A stretch of 64,000 bases of DNA from CAYYKD01 sp964471825 (GCA_964471825.1 CAYYKD010000005.1:65281-129280), one strand, 5' to 3'; shown: positions 44,344 to 54,000, counted from the first letter of the stretch. The notes: generated by a model not told the origin, from the sequence alone. Made by a program: numbers and translations.

Positions 44344-44757
44344 TTACAATGTCTCTCTTTTCACCATTTTCGTACTGATCGGAAGTTTTTGACCAGCTAA
44401 CCAGAATGCTTTCTTAGCAAGCTTTTCATCACAACCTGATATTTCGAACATAATTCTACCTGGTTTTACGAGAGCAACATAATACTCTAAGTTTCCTTTT
44501 CCATTCCCCATTCTTGTTTCTGCTGGTTTTTTTGTATAAGGAATATCCGGAAAAAGATTTATCCAAACCTTACCAACCCTTTTTAATGTTCTTGTTATAG
44601 TTCTTCTGGCAGCTTCTATTTGTCTATTTGTAATCAACTTTGCGTCAAGCGCCATCATTCCAAACTCACCAAATGTAACTCTATTACCTCGTTGAGCAAC
44701 ACCATCAAATCTCCATCTCTGAGCCTTTCTATACTTAGTTCTTTTAGGCATTAACAT
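44344..44757 (-). CDS. rplP: 50S ribosomal protein L16
   Basis: A 137-aa L16, which organises the A site. The start MLMPKRTKYRKAQRWR is the family standard, and the ATG at 44757 has GGAG 6 nt upstream. KVWINLFPDIPYTKKPAETRMGNGKG is conserved. Between rpsC and rpmC. Confidence 0.97.
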   Translation of the reverse strand: MLMPKRTKYRKAQRWRFDGVAQRGNRVTFGEFGMMALDAKLITNRQIEAARRTITRTLKRVGKVWINLFPDIPYTKKPAETRMGNGKGNLEYYVALVKPGRIMFEISGCDEKLAKKAFWLAGQKLPISTKMVKRETL

Positions 44758-44770
44758 AAACAGCTCCTAT

Positions 44771-45517
44771 TTATTCGTTATCATCGCTTGAATTCTTATC
44801 AGATCCCTGCTTTCTTGATTTCTTAATTAATTGTCCAGCGTCATCCTTAACATCTCTTTTTAGCACTTCATTATGGAAAACCCAAACCTTAACACCTGTT
44901 GCACCATAAGTAGTGTGTGCTGTGGACACGCCATAATCAATGTCAGCTCTTAGAGTATGCAAAGGCACTCTTCCTTCTTTATACCACTCTGTTCTAGCCA
45001 TATCTGCACCATTTAATCGTCCAGATACCTGAATTCTAATACCACCAACACCAAACTTCTTTGCATCAGCCATTGATTTTTTCATAGCTCTTCTAAAAGG
45101 AAACCTTCCCTTGATTTGCTTAGCAACATTGTCAGCTATTATTTGAGCATCGATTTCCGGTTTTTTTATTTCCTTAATCTTTACTTCAATTTTTGACTTT
45201 GAAATTTTTGCAATTTCCTTTGTTAAAAGCTGTATGTTTTTTCCCTCTGGTCCGATTATAACACCTGGTCTAACAGAATTTATAATCACGACAACTCTTT
45301 CCGGTTTTCTTAATATCTCTACCTTTGAAATTTCCGCACTAACTTTCTTATCCTTTTTATTTGACTCACCGCCAAAGTTAAAAGCATTAATAAGTTTTCG
45401 TATTTTTAAATCTTCATGCAACGCTTTTGCATATGTTTTTTTATCTAAAAACCAAACAGAGTTCCAATCTTTTATTATACCTAACCTCAAGCCTATCGGA
45501 TTTATTTTCTGACCCAT
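44771..45517 (-). CDS. rpsC: 30S ribosomal protein S3
   Basis: A 248-aa S3 with a KH domain (RPGVIIGPEGKNIQLLTKEI) and the C-terminal domain with MARTEWYKEGRVPLHTLRADIDYG. It lines the mRNA entry channel. A Ser/Asp-rich tail ends the protein. Two bases separate it from rplV. Confidence 0.97.
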   Translation of the reverse strand: MGQKINPIGLRLGIIKDWNSVWFLDKKTYAKALHEDLKIRKLINAFNFGGESNKKDKKVSAEISKVEILRKPERVVVIINSVRPGVIIGPEGKNIQLLTKEIAKISKSKIEVKIKEIKKPEIDAQIIADNVAKQIKGRFPFRRAMKKSMADAKKFGVGGIRIQVSGRLNGADMARTEWYKEGRVPLHTLRADIDYGVSTAHTTYGATGVKVWVFHNEVLKRDVKDDAGQLIKKSRKQGSDKNSSDDNE

Positions 45518-45519
45518 AA

Positions 45520-45867
45520 TTAATTATTTCCTCCGTTATCTGAAACTTCTACAACGATATGACATGTTCTCTTAAGAATCTTCGCCGCTCGCCCTTTTGA
45601 TATCGGGTGATATCTTTTCATAGTTGAACCACCATCAACCAATATTTTTGATATCTTTAATGAAGTTTCATCACCTGACTTATTTAAACTTAAAAAATTC
45701 GATCTTGCAGAGTGTATTGCTTTTTTAAGTATTTTAGCACCCCTATTCGGCATTACTGATAAATAAATCTCAGCTTCTACAACCGGCTTTCCCCTTAATT
45801 CATTTGCAATCCTTCTCACCTTAAACGGTGAGATTCTTTGATATTTGCTTATTGCCCTTGCTATCAT
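45520..45867 (-). CDS. rplV: 50S ribosomal protein L22
   Basis: A 115-aa L22 that lines the exit tunnel, with RISPFKVRRIANELRGKPV and the tunnel-loop region KRYHPISKGRAAKILKRT. The macrolide-linked loop is normal in length. Two bases separate it from each neighbour. Confidence 0.97.
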   Translation of the reverse strand: MIARAISKYQRISPFKVRRIANELRGKPVVEAEIYLSVMPNRGAKILKKAIHSARSNFLSLNKSGDETSLKISKILVDGGSTMKRYHPISKGRAAKILKRTCHIVVEVSDNGGNN

Positions 45868-45869
45868 AA

Positions 45870-46148
45870 TTAACCCCTACCTTTTTTTTCTGACCCGCCA
45901 TGACCCTTAAAAGTTCTTGTAGGAGAAAATTCCCCAAGCTTATGGCCAACTAAGTTTTCCGTTACAAACACAGGAATAAATTTCTTTCCATTATAAACAT
46001 TTATTGTTAACCCAACCATCTCAGGGAATATAGTTGACCTTCTTGTCCATGTCTTAATTGGCTTTTTGTTACTGGTTTCTTTCGCCTCTATAACTTTCTT
46101 AAATAAATGCTTATCAATAAAAGGTCCTTTCTTTACACTTCTGGACAT
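45870..46148 (-). CDS. rpsS: 30S ribosomal protein S19
   Basis: A 92-aa S19 with SVKKGPFIDKHLFKKV, KTWTRRSTIFPEMVG and GHKLGEFSPTRTFKGHG. Between rplB and rplV. Confidence 0.97.
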   Translation of the reverse strand: MSRSVKKGPFIDKHLFKKVIEAKETSNKKPIKTWTRRSTIFPEMVGLTINVYNGKKFIPVFVTENLVGHKLGEFSPTRTFKGHGGSEKKGRG

Positions 46149-46158
46149 ATATATCTCC

Positions 46159-46986
46159 TTACTTCTTTCTTCTTCGAATAATCATTTTGCCTGAAGGCTT
46201 TTTAGGATTTCTCGTCTTGTAACCCTTTGTTGGTTTACCCCATGGTGTACAAGGATGTCTACCACCTGATGTTTTTCCCTCACCACCACCTAGCGGGTGA
46301 TCAACAGGGTTCATTACTACACCTCGAACCTTTGGTCTTTTACCAAGCCATCGACTTCTTCCGGCCTTACCAATCACAACAATATTATGATCTATATTAC
46401 CAACCTGACCTATAGTAGCACGACAATTTTCATTAATTAAACGAATCTCACCTGAAGGCATTTTAATAGATACTTTAGTACCCTCAGAACCGGCAATCTG
46501 AGCAAATGTACCTGCAGACCTTGCTATCTGTGCACCTCTACCGGGCTCCATTTCAATATTATGAATGATAGTTCCTACAGGAATATTCTTAAGTTTCAAA
46601 ACATTTCCTGTTTTAATATCAGCCTTATCTGACGTCACTAAAACATCATTAATCTTTAACTTTTCCGGTGCAATAATATAACGCTTATCTCCATCTTTGT
46701 AAAAAAGGAGAGCTATATTGGCACTTCTATTTGGATCATACTCTATAGAAACTACCCTAGCTTCAACATCCAGTTTGTTTCTTTTAAAATCAACAATTCT
46801 ATATCTAGCTTTATGCCCGCCACCCTTTCTTCGTACTGAAATAGTACCGGAAGCCATACGACCACTACCACCCCTCTTACCCTTTGTTAAAGCCTTGAGC
46901 GGTTTATCTGTAGTTATCTCTTCAAATGTTAACGATGTTTTGAAACGCATCGTAGATGTTGTAGGATTATACCTCTTTATTGCCAT
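46159..46986 (-). CDS. rplB: 50S ribosomal protein L2
   Basis: A 275-aa L2 for subunit joining and peptidyl transfer. KRGGSGRMASGTISVRRKGGGHK, ARSAGTFAQIAGSEG and the conserved MNPVDHPLGGGEGKTSGGRHP with its key His are visible. Between rplW and rpsS. Confidence 0.97.
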   Translation of the reverse strand: MAIKRYNPTTSTMRFKTSLTFEEITTDKPLKALTKGKRGGSGRMASGTISVRRKGGGHKARYRIVDFKRNKLDVEARVVSIEYDPNRSANIALLFYKDGDKRYIIAPEKLKINDVLVTSDKADIKTGNVLKLKNIPVGTIIHNIEMEPGRGAQIARSAGTFAQIAGSEGTKVSIKMPSGEIRLINENCRATIGQVGNIDHNIVVIGKAGRSRWLGKRPKVRGVVMNPVDHPLGGGEGKTSGGRHPCTPWGKPTKGYKTRNPKKPSGKMIIRRRKK

Positions 46987-47011
46987 ATATTATCTCCAAT
47001 TTAAATATTAA

Positions 47012-47299
47012 CTATGCACCTTCAAATATACCTATTTTATCACCAGCTTTTATTTTAATATAAGCTTTTTTATATGAAGCTGTTAATCCAGCTTTATATC
47101 TGACTCTTTTTAACTTTCCATCAACATTGATCATATTTACACTAACCACTGATACATTAAAAAGTTTTTGTATCGCTTCTTTTACTTGTATTTTATTAGC
47201 ATTTTTATCAACGACGAACACATAAACATTGTTTTTATCTCGCAAACCCGTGGACTTTTCCGTTACAACAGGTCTAACAATTATATCTTCTAACAACAT
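47012..47299 (-). CDS. rplW: 50S ribosomal protein L23
   Basis: A 95-aa L23 at the tunnel exit, docking site for trigger factor and SRP. IIVRPVVTEKSTGLRDKNNVY and the VNMINVDGKLKRVRYKAG region are typical. Between rplD and rplB. Confidence 0.96.
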   Translation of the reverse strand: MLLEDIIVRPVVTEKSTGLRDKNNVYVFVVDKNANKIQVKEAIQKLFNVSVVSVNMINVDGKLKRVRYKAGLTASYKKAYIKIKAGDKIGIFEGA

Positions 47300-47314
47300 A
47301 CTAACACCTCATTA

Positions 47315-47944
47315 TTATTTAGCTAGGAAAACATTTAACTTTTGAGCAGCATCTTCTGACACCACCAAAACATCTGTATAATATAAAGCATGACAATTCA
47401 TCCTATTGTAACTTAAACACTTTACATTTGGCAAATTTCTTCCAGCTCTTTTTACGAATTCTGCATTTTGAACATCGTCTAAAACAACAACGAATTTCTT
47501 ATTCTCAGCGAAATTCTTTAGGATACCAACAAGGTCTTTTGTCTTTCCTGAATCTACAGTTAATCCTTGAACTACACGAAGACCACCCTGAGACAACTTC
47601 ATTGACAGCAAAGACCTATAAGCTAATTGCTTAACTTTTTTGGGCAATCTGATAGAATGATCTCTAGGAGTAGGGCCAAACGCTATACCACCGCCAACCC
47701 AAACCGGGCTACTTCTCTCTCCTGCCCTTGCTCTACCTGTACCTTTTTGCTTAAATGGTTTAGCACCGGTATAAGCAACCTCAGACTTAGTCTTTACATC
47801 ATGAGTCCCTTGTCTCCGGTTAGCCAACTCAGCCTTAATCGACTCATATATAACACTTTTATTAGGAATAAGACCAAAAACAGCCTCATTTAACTCTATC
47901 TTACCAATCGATTTACCCGAAACATCATATTTATCTATATTCAT
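47315..47944 (-). CDS. rplD: 50S ribosomal protein L4
   Basis: A 209-aa L4 lining the tunnel; in E. coli it regulates the S10 operon. The loop GAKPFKQKGTGRARAGERSSPVWVGGG and RLPKKVKQLAYRSLLSMK are conserved. Between rplC and rplW. Confidence 0.97.
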   Translation of the reverse strand: MNIDKYDVSGKSIGKIELNEAVFGLIPNKSVIYESIKAELANRRQGTHDVKTKSEVAYTGAKPFKQKGTGRARAGERSSPVWVGGGIAFGPTPRDHSIRLPKKVKQLAYRSLLSMKLSQGGLRVVQGLTVDSGKTKDLVGILKNFAENKKFVVVLDDVQNAEFVKRAGRNLPNVKCLSYNRMNCHALYYTDVLVVSEDAAQKLNVFLAK

Positions 47945-47956
47945 AAAACACCTCTT

Positions 47957-48583
47957 CTAAGACCTTTTAACGGCTTTATTTATTAAAATTCTACTTCTTT
48001 TAGGCCCAGGCACCGCACCTTTAAGGAAAACAACACCTTGCTCTACATCGATCTTCGCAACCTTTAGGCTTTGAACAGTAACTCTCTCATTACCCATTCT
48101 TCCCGCTCTCTTTACACCCTTAAAGCCTTTTGAAGGTTCAGTATTTTGACCTGTTGATCCATTTTGTCTATGAAATTTTGATCCATGTGATTTTCTACCA
48201 CCACTAAAATTCCACCTTTTCATTACTCCCTGAAACCCTTTCCCCTTAGAGAAACCGGTAACATCAACAAACTCAACTGACTCTAGGACCTCGACACCAT
48301 ACTCATCACCAACTGAAATGCCATCAAGCTTATCTACTTTGAATTCTTTTAAGAACGATAAAGGTTTTACACCATTCTTAAACTGGTTAATATAAGGCTT
48401 TGCCAACCTTGATTCTTTTTGCTCATCCACACCCAAAATCAACGCATTGTAACCATCTCTTTCAAGTGTTTTAAAACCAACAATGACATTCCTATCAATT
48501 GAAATAGCAGTTACAGGTAAAACAACACCTTTTTCATCAAACAACTGAGTCATACCTATTTTTTTACCAATCAAGCCATTCAT
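47957..48583 (-). CDS. rplC: 50S ribosomal protein L3
   Basis: A 208-aa L3, an early assembly protein near the peptidyl transferase centre. IGKKIGMTQLFDEKG, GFSKGKGFQGVMKRWNFSGG and KRAGRMGNERVTVQSLKV are conserved. Between rpsJ and rplD. Confidence 0.97.
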   Translation of the reverse strand: MNGLIGKKIGMTQLFDEKGVVLPVTAISIDRNVIVGFKTLERDGYNALILGVDEQKESRLAKPYINQFKNGVKPLSFLKEFKVDKLDGISVGDEYGVEVLESVEFVDVTGFSKGKGFQGVMKRWNFSGGRKSHGSKFHRQNGSTGQNTEPSKGFKGVKRAGRMGNERVTVQSLKVAKIDVEQGVVFLKGAVPGPKRSRILINKAVKRS

Positions 48584-48608
48584 ACTTAAATCCTTATTAT
48601 TCTAAATC

Positions 48609-48917
48609 TTAATATTGTTTAATATCAACATCGACACCAGCAGCTAACTCTAATCTCATCATAGCTTCCATTGTTCCGTCAACTGGCCGTATATCAATAA
48701 GTCTTTTATGCGTTCTCATCTCAAACTGCTCTCTAGATTTGATATTAACATGAACAGACTTTAAAACCGTATATTTATTAATTTCAGTCGGTAAAGGAAT
48801 AGGGCCTGAAATTTCTGCTCCAGACTTTCTTACAACTCCGACTATAGACTTCGCAGCCTGGTCTACCAAATCAACATCAAACCCTCGTAACCTTACTCGT
48901 ATTTTTTGCTCAGCCAT
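48609..48917 (-). CDS. rpsJ: 30S ribosomal protein S10
   Basis: A 102-aa S10, also the NusE antitermination factor. RVRLRGFDVDLVDQAAKSI, GPIPLPTEINKYTVLKSVHVN and FEMRTHKRLIDIRPVD are conserved. First gene of the S10-spc-alpha unit, with its own promoter just upstream, 660 bp away from tuf. Confidence 0.97.
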   Translation of the reverse strand: MAEQKIRVRLRGFDVDLVDQAAKSIVGVVRKSGAEISGPIPLPTEINKYTVLKSVHVNIKSREQFEMRTHKRLIDIRPVDGTMEAMMRLELAAGVDVDIKQY

Positions 48918-48959
48918 TTCAATCCCTCTTAATTTATCGCTCTTAATTATGTGCGGACG

Positions 48960-48988
48960 AATATATCATAACAACACAAATTAATCAA
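48960..48988 (-). promoter_or_regulatory. Promoter of the S10-spc-alpha gene cluster
   Basis: On the leftward strand TTGATT (48988-48983), a 17-bp spacer and TATATT (48965-48960) lie 43 bp before the rpsJ ATG. It should drive the 29 genes from rpsJ to rplQ. Confidence 0.6.
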
Positions 48989-49008
48989 GCATTTTTTATA
49001 ATATTTTA

Positions 49009-49023
49009 AACTCATGATGAGTT
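49009..49023. promoter_or_regulatory. Perfect 7-1-7 palindrome upstream of the S10 promoter
   Basis: AACTCAT-G-ATGAGTT lies 20 bp upstream of the -35 box. Its geometry matches a dimeric-regulator site, but the sequence is not a known Fur, Zur or LexA box. It may also be chance in AT-rich DNA. Confidence 0.35.
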
Positions 49024-49193
49024 AATTACTCACAACCACGCAAACCTACAATAAACTCTAAACAAGATACAAAGCTAACTAAAAAAAGCTATATAATGTA
49101 TGAATATTTTGAATTCATAGATTATGTAAATTCAAATATTTATTCTACTTTGCAATAAAACTAATACAAAAGATAAATAAATATCAATAATTA

Positions 49194-49428
49194 GAGGCTC
49201 TTCCAAAAATAAATTTTGAATTTTTGCGAAGAATATTTTTTTGAAAAACAAAGAAAAGTGTGTCAAAAAAACTCGAGAATAATTACACTATTTGAGTTTG
49301 CACCGGCTTATGTACCTCATGTCCACGCCGGTATACCAAACACCCTGTTTATATTTTACAGCATTTTGACGCGTGTTTAACAAATAAAAGATTAAGCAAA
49401 AAACTAAAGAGGTTTTTGCAAGAGCCTC
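49194..49428. repeat. 235-bp GAGGCTCTT-ended element (MITE-like)
   Basis: The ends are GAGGCTCTTCCAAAAA and its complement with one mismatch. A perfect 4-bp direct repeat ATTA flanks it. The inside is AT-rich apart from a CACCGGCTTATG / CACGCCGGTA inverted segment and has no useful coding frame. The ends match those of the 142-bp element in the first nine bases, and its left end matches the remnant at 18111-18135. It is inserted between tuf and the S10 promoter. Confidence 0.8.
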
Positions 49429-49522
49429 ATTAACTAAAAAAAATTAATCATATTTTAGAATCAAAGAAATTTTGTATCCATGAATCTAAATTCAATCAAT
49501 CTAAATTTAAATTTCCATAAGG

Positions 49523-49562
49523 AAAAAAAATCACCGGATTTATTCTTCCGGTGATTTTTTTA
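49523..49562 (-). terminator. Terminator of the str operon
   Basis: AAAAAATCACCGGA and TCCGGTGATTTTTT form a perfect 14-bp stem with an 8-nt loop, 17 bp past the tuf stop. It separates tuf transcription from the S10 cluster. Runs of A and T on both sides make it bidirectional. Confidence 0.92.
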
Positions 49563-49577
49563 AACCATCACAAAATA

Positions 49578-50768
49578 CTATTCGATAATTTCCAATACTG
49601 TACCAGCACCAACAGTTCGTCCACCCTCTCTAATAGCAAATCTAAGATTTTTCTCCATTGCTATAGTAGTGATCAACTCACATGCCAATTCTACTTGATC
49701 ACCAGGCATAACCATTTCAGTTCCCTCAGGCAATGTAACAAAACCTGTTACATCTGTTGTTCTAAAGAAAAACTGAGGTCTATAACCGGTAAAGAAGGCT
49801 GTGTGTCTTCCACCTTCTTCTTTTTTAAGAATATATGTTTGTGCCTTGAATTTCTTATGCGGAGTAATAGATCCGATCTTTGCAAGAACCTGTCCTCTAA
49901 TGATCGCCTTCTTGTCAATACCTCTCAATAATAGACCAACATTATCCCCAGCTATACCCTTATCAAGCAACTTATTGAACATCTCAACACCGGTTACTGT
50001 AGTTTTTTGAGTAGGTCTAATACCAACTAACTCAACTTCATTACCAACATTTATAGTTCCTCTTTCGATTCTACCCGTTGCTACAGTACCTCTACCTGAT
50101 ATTGAGAACACATCCTCAACAGGCATTAAGAAATCAAGATTTTCTTGTCTCTCAGGCTCAGGGATGAATGTGTCGACCGCATCAAGTAATTCTTGAATAC
50201 ACTTTGTCTTAGTTACATCAGCCGGATTATCCATAGCTTCCTTAGCAGATCCCCTAATAACCGGAGTGATATCCCCAGGAAAACCATACTCACTTAAAAG
50301 CTCTCTAATATCCATTTCAACAATGTCAAGAAGCTCTGCATCATCAACCATATCACACTTGTTCATAAAAACAACAATATATGGAACCTCAACCTGTCTT
50401 GCCAAGAGTATATGCTCTCTTGTTTGCGGCATAGCACCGTCTGTTGCGGCTACTACTAATATCGCACCATCCATCTGAGCAGCACCTGTTATCATGTTCT
50501 TAACATAATCGGCGTGTCCCGGACAATCCACATGCGCATAATGTCTTTTTTCTGTTTCATACTCAACATGTCTGGTATTGATAGTAATACCTCTCGCCTT
50601 CTCTTCAGGTGCATTGTCAATATCTTCATATTTCAATGCCTTTGTACCCATCTTGCTCGCACTATACATAGTCAATGCAGCTGTCAAGGTTGTTTTACCA
50701 TGATCAACGTGACCAATAGTTCCTACATTCACATGCGGCTTATTTCTGTTAAATGTTTCTTTTGCCAT
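49578..50768 (-). CDS. tuf: Elongation factor Tu
   Basis: A 396-aa GTPase that brings aminoacyl-tRNA to the ribosome. G1 GHVDHGKTT, G3 DCPGHADYVKNMITG and G4 NKCD are intact. ATG at 50768 has AGGAGG 8 nt upstream; an ATG at 50774 is too close to that site. It lies 36 bp after fusA and ends at a strong terminator. Confidence 0.97.
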   Translation of the reverse strand: MAKETFNRNKPHVNVGTIGHVDHGKTTLTAALTMYSASKMGTKALKYEDIDNAPEEKARGITINTRHVEYETEKRHYAHVDCPGHADYVKNMITGAAQMDGAILVVAATDGAMPQTREHILLARQVEVPYIVVFMNKCDMVDDAELLDIVEMDIRELLSEYGFPGDITPVIRGSAKEAMDNPADVTKTKCIQELLDAVDTFIPEPERQENLDFLMPVEDVFSISGRGTVATGRIERGTINVGNEVELVGIRPTQKTTVTGVEMFNKLLDKGIAGDNVGLLLRGIDKKAIIRGQVLAKIGSITPHKKFKAQTYILKKEEGGRHTAFFTGYRPQFFFRTTDVTGFVTLPEGTEMVMPGDQVELACELITTIAMEKNLRFAIREGGRTVGAGTVLEIIE

Positions 50769-50803
50769 CTTCATCTCCTCCTAAAAATCACCATTTTTTA
50801 AAT

Positions 50804-53130
50804 TTACTTAGCTGTAGAATACTTCTTTACAATTTCATCAGAAATATTTCTTGGCATCTCTTCATAATGATCAAATTGCATTGTGTAGTTAGCACGCCCT
50901 TGCGACATTGATCGTAGATCTGTAGAATAACCAAACATATTTGCTAATGGAATTTTTGCTTTAATAATTTTTGCCCCTAACTTGTCCTCCATTTTTTCAA
51001 CTCGACCTCGTTTTGAGCTTATGTTACCCATTATATCACCCATATAATCATCAGGTGTTACAACTTCAACATCCATAACAGGTTCAAGCAAAATTGGAGT
51101 TGCTTTTTTCATTCCTTCCTTAAAAGCCTGAATTGCACATATCTTAAATGCCATTTCAGATGAATCGACATCGTGATATGAACCATCATAAAGAATCGCC
51201 TTGAAATCAACAACTGGATATCCAGCCAATACACCTGATTGCATAGCCTCTTCAAGCCCCTTTTGAACAGCAGGAATAAATTCTTTTGGAATCTTACCAC
51301 CTACAACTTTATTTTCGAAAATAAACCCTGTTCCAGGCGGTACGGCTTCAAACTTAATCAGAACATGACCATATTGACCATGTCCGCCTGATTGTTTTGC
51401 ATATTTGTGATTAATATCACAACTACCCTTTATTGTTTCTCTATACGCAANNNNNNNNNNGCGCTGCGGGTGACTTGAAGTCACATTGTTTGCAAATAAT
51501 TTTCCCCATCTCTTTCTCCTCTATTGTTTATACCCGACCCGAAAGTGCATGTTTTTCGGAATGATGCACATATCCGATATCCATTTATCTACGGCAAAAT
51601 TACCAAAAGATAAATACACGTCCACGATCAGATCAAAATAGAATTTTTGTGATTAATATCACAACTACCCTTTATTGTTTCTCTATACGCAACCTGAGGT
51701 GCACCAACATTTGCTGCAACTTTAAATTCCCTAAATATTCTATCTACAATAATCTCTAGATGTAGCTCGCCCATTCCACTGATAATAGTTTGTCCAGTCT
51801 CAGCATCTACCCTAACTCTAAATGTTGGATCTTCTTCTGACAACTTATCTAAGGCATTAATTAACTTATCATTATCTCCCTTAGACTTTGGCTCTATAGC
51901 AACAGAAATAACCGGCTCAGGAAAAACCATAGACTCTAATATTACCGGAAATTTATCATCACATAGCGTATCTCCGGTTGTAGTATACTTCAAACCAACC
52001 GCAGCTGCAATATCACCGGCACAAACATCAGTAATTTCCTCTCTTTTGTTTGCATGCATCTGTAACAAACGACCAACCCTTTCTTTTTTATCTCTTGTAG
52101 CATTCATAACATAACTACCGGCTGATAATACCCCTGAATAAACTCTAAAAAAAGTAAGCTTTCCAACATAAGGATCTGTCATGATCTTAAACGCCAATGC
52201 TGAGAACGGTTGATCATCCCCGGAAACCCTTTCTATAGTCTCGCCATCTTCAGGCCTAATACCCTTAATATGCGGAACATCTAATGGAGATGGCATATAA
52301 GCCACAACTGCATCTAACAAGAACTGCACAGCTTTATTTTTGAATGACGAGCCGCATAACATAGGAAATAATTTAACATCACAAGCGGCCTTTCTCAAAC
52401 CTCTTTTTATCTCTTCTATTGTTAGCTCTTCACCCTCAAGGTATTTTTCCATTAAATCTTCATTGAAATCACAAACACTCTCTACCATTTCAGCACGATA
52501 TTTCTTTGCTTTCTCAAGAAGTTCAGCCGGAACATCAACTATTTCAAAGTTAACTAACTCTTGAACATCTGTATAAATCCTAGCCTTCATTTCAATTAAA
52601 TCAACTACACCCTTAAAACCATCTTCAGATCCGATAGGTATAACAATTGGCACAGCATTCGCACCGAGTTTTGACCTGCACTGATCAACAACCGAGTAAA
52701 AATCACCACCCAATCTATCCATCTTATTTACAAATATCAACCTTGGAACATGATACTTATTAGCCTGTCTCCACACTGTCTCTGACTGAGGTTGAACCCC
52801 GCCAACAGCACAGAATACACCAACTGCACTATCAAGAACTCTCAATGATCGTTCAACTTCTACTGTAAAATCCACATGCCCAGGAGTATCAATTATATTA
52901 ATCCTGGTATCATTCCAAGCACAAGTTGTAGCAGCTGAAGTGATTGTAATTCCCCGCTCTTTTTCCTGCTCCATCCAATCCATTGTAGCAGCACCATCAT
53001 GAACCTCACCAATCTTATGAGAAACACCTGTGTAAAACAATATCCGCTCTGTTGTGGTTGTTTTACCCGCGTCTATGTGCGCCATTATTCCTATATTTCT
53101 TGTTTTTTCAAGTGAATATTTCCTAGCCAT
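50804..53130 (-). CDS. fusA: Elongation factor G, split in this assembly by a scaffolding artefact
   Basis: Translocase GTPase. The N-terminal part (53130-51646) has RNIGIMAHIDAGKTTTTERI (G1), IDTPGHVDF (G3) and VNKMDRLGG (G4) and runs to residue 495 (INHK). The rest (51450-50804) restarts with the same segment (YRETIKGSCDINHK) and continues with YAKQSGGHGQYGHV and the C-terminal domains. Removing 51451-51692 (10 N, 185 foreign bases and a 47-bp duplicate) joins them in frame into a protein of about 695 aa, the normal EF-G length. It follows rpsG by 14 bp. Confidence 0.9.
51451..51645. other. Scaffold gap plus foreign 185-bp contig end inside fusA
   Basis: Ten N (51451-51460) are followed by 185 bp unrelated to fusA. 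The 47 bp before the gap (51404-51450) recur exactly at 51646-51692, where fusA resumes. This is the pattern of two overlapping contigs scaffolded without merging, one with a chimeric end. Confidence 0.85.
51461..51509 (-). CDS. 5' end of an unrelated gene (Cys-motif protein), truncated by the gap
   Basis: Within the foreign piece, a leftward ATG at 51509 follows GAGGAG and opens 16 codons, MGKIICKQCDFKSPAA, with a CxxC zinc-knuckle start. The gene is cut by the gap, so nothing more can be said. It probably belongs to another genome position or another organism. Confidence 0.4.
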
Positions 53131-53144
53131 TTATTAATCCTTTT

Positions 53145-53615
53145 TTACCATCTAAAATGACTGAAAGCCTTGTTAGCTTCTGCCATCTTATGCGTATCTT
53201 CTTTTCTCTTAAAAGATGTTCCTGTACTATTATATGCATCTAACAACTCATTAGAAAGTTTTAAAGTCATTGTTTTTTCCGACCTTTTTCTTGAGAATGT
53301 TATTAACCATCTCATTGCAAGTGCATTTCTTCTATACTCAGGAACTTCAATAGGAACCTGATAAGTAGCACCACCAACTCTTCTTGATTTAACCTCTACT
53401 ACAGGCTTAACATTATCAAGAGCTTTTTCAAAAACAACCCTAGGATCTTCGCCCGTTTTTTCAGCCAACCTATCAAGAACACCATACATTATAGATCTTG
53501 CTACTGACTTTTTACCATCATACATCATCGTATTTATAAACTTTGTAATTACCTTGCTTCCATACTTTTCATCCGGCAAAACATCTCGTCTTTGCGAACC
53601 TCTATCTCTAGACAT
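53145..53615 (-). CDS. rpsG: 30S ribosomal protein S7
   Basis: A 156-aa S7 at the E site: RRDVLPDEKYGSKVITKFIN, GGATYQVPIEV and LAMRWLITFSRKRSEKTM. Between rpsL and fusA. Confidence 0.97.
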   Translation of the reverse strand: MSRDRGSQRRDVLPDEKYGSKVITKFINTMMYDGKKSVARSIMYGVLDRLAEKTGEDPRVVFEKALDNVKPVVEVKSRRVGGATYQVPIEVPEYRRNALAMRWLITFSRKRSEKTMTLKLSNELLDAYNSTGTSFKRKEDTHKMAEANKAFSHFRW

Positions 53616-53625
53616 ACTTCACTCC

Positions 53626-54000
53626 TTATGCTTTAGGCTTCTTAGCACCATACTTCGATCTACTTCTTTTTCTATCGGCAACACCCAATGTGTCTAATGC
53701 ACCACGAACAACGTGATATCTAACACCCGGTAAATCCTTTACTCTTCCACCCCTTATCAAAACAACAGAGTGTTCCTGTAGGTTATGCCCAACACCAGGT
53801 ATATACGATGTAACTTCAAAACCAGAAGTTAATCTTACCCTACAAGCTTTTCTTAAAGCTGAATTTGGCTTCTTTGGCGTAAGAGTCATTACCCTTGTAC
53901 AAACTCCTCTTCTCTGAGGACACGATTTTAAAGCAGGAGACTTAGTTTTAGATGTAACTTTTTTCCTACCCTTTCTTATCAATTGATTAATTGTCGGCAT
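53626..54000 (-). CDS. rpsL: 30S ribosomal protein S12
   Basis: A 124-aa S12 at the decoding site. PTINQLIRKGRKKVTSKTKSPAL, TLTPKKPNSALRKACRVRL and HVVRGALDTLGV are conserved, with wild-type Lys in TPKKPNS and VKDLPGVRY, so no streptomycin-type change is seen. First gene of the str unit, just behind a promoter. Confidence 0.97.
   Translation of the reverse strand: MPTINQLIRKGRKKVTSKTKSPALKSCPQRRGVCTRVMTLTPKKPNSALRKACRVRLTSGFEVTSYIPGVGHNLQEHSVVLIRGGRVKDLPGVRYHVVRGALDTLGVADRKRSRSKYGAKKPKA

Noticed and set aside
48918..49577. tRNA gene near tuf
   Set aside because: tRNA genes often flank tuf, but no cloverleaf or GGTTC-type arm is present here; the space holds the promoter, palindrome, 235-bp element and terminator.
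51404..51692. Intein, insertion sequence or programmed frameshift in fusA
   Set aside because: The exact 47-bp duplicate, the run of N and the clean in-frame repair fit a scaffolding error much better.
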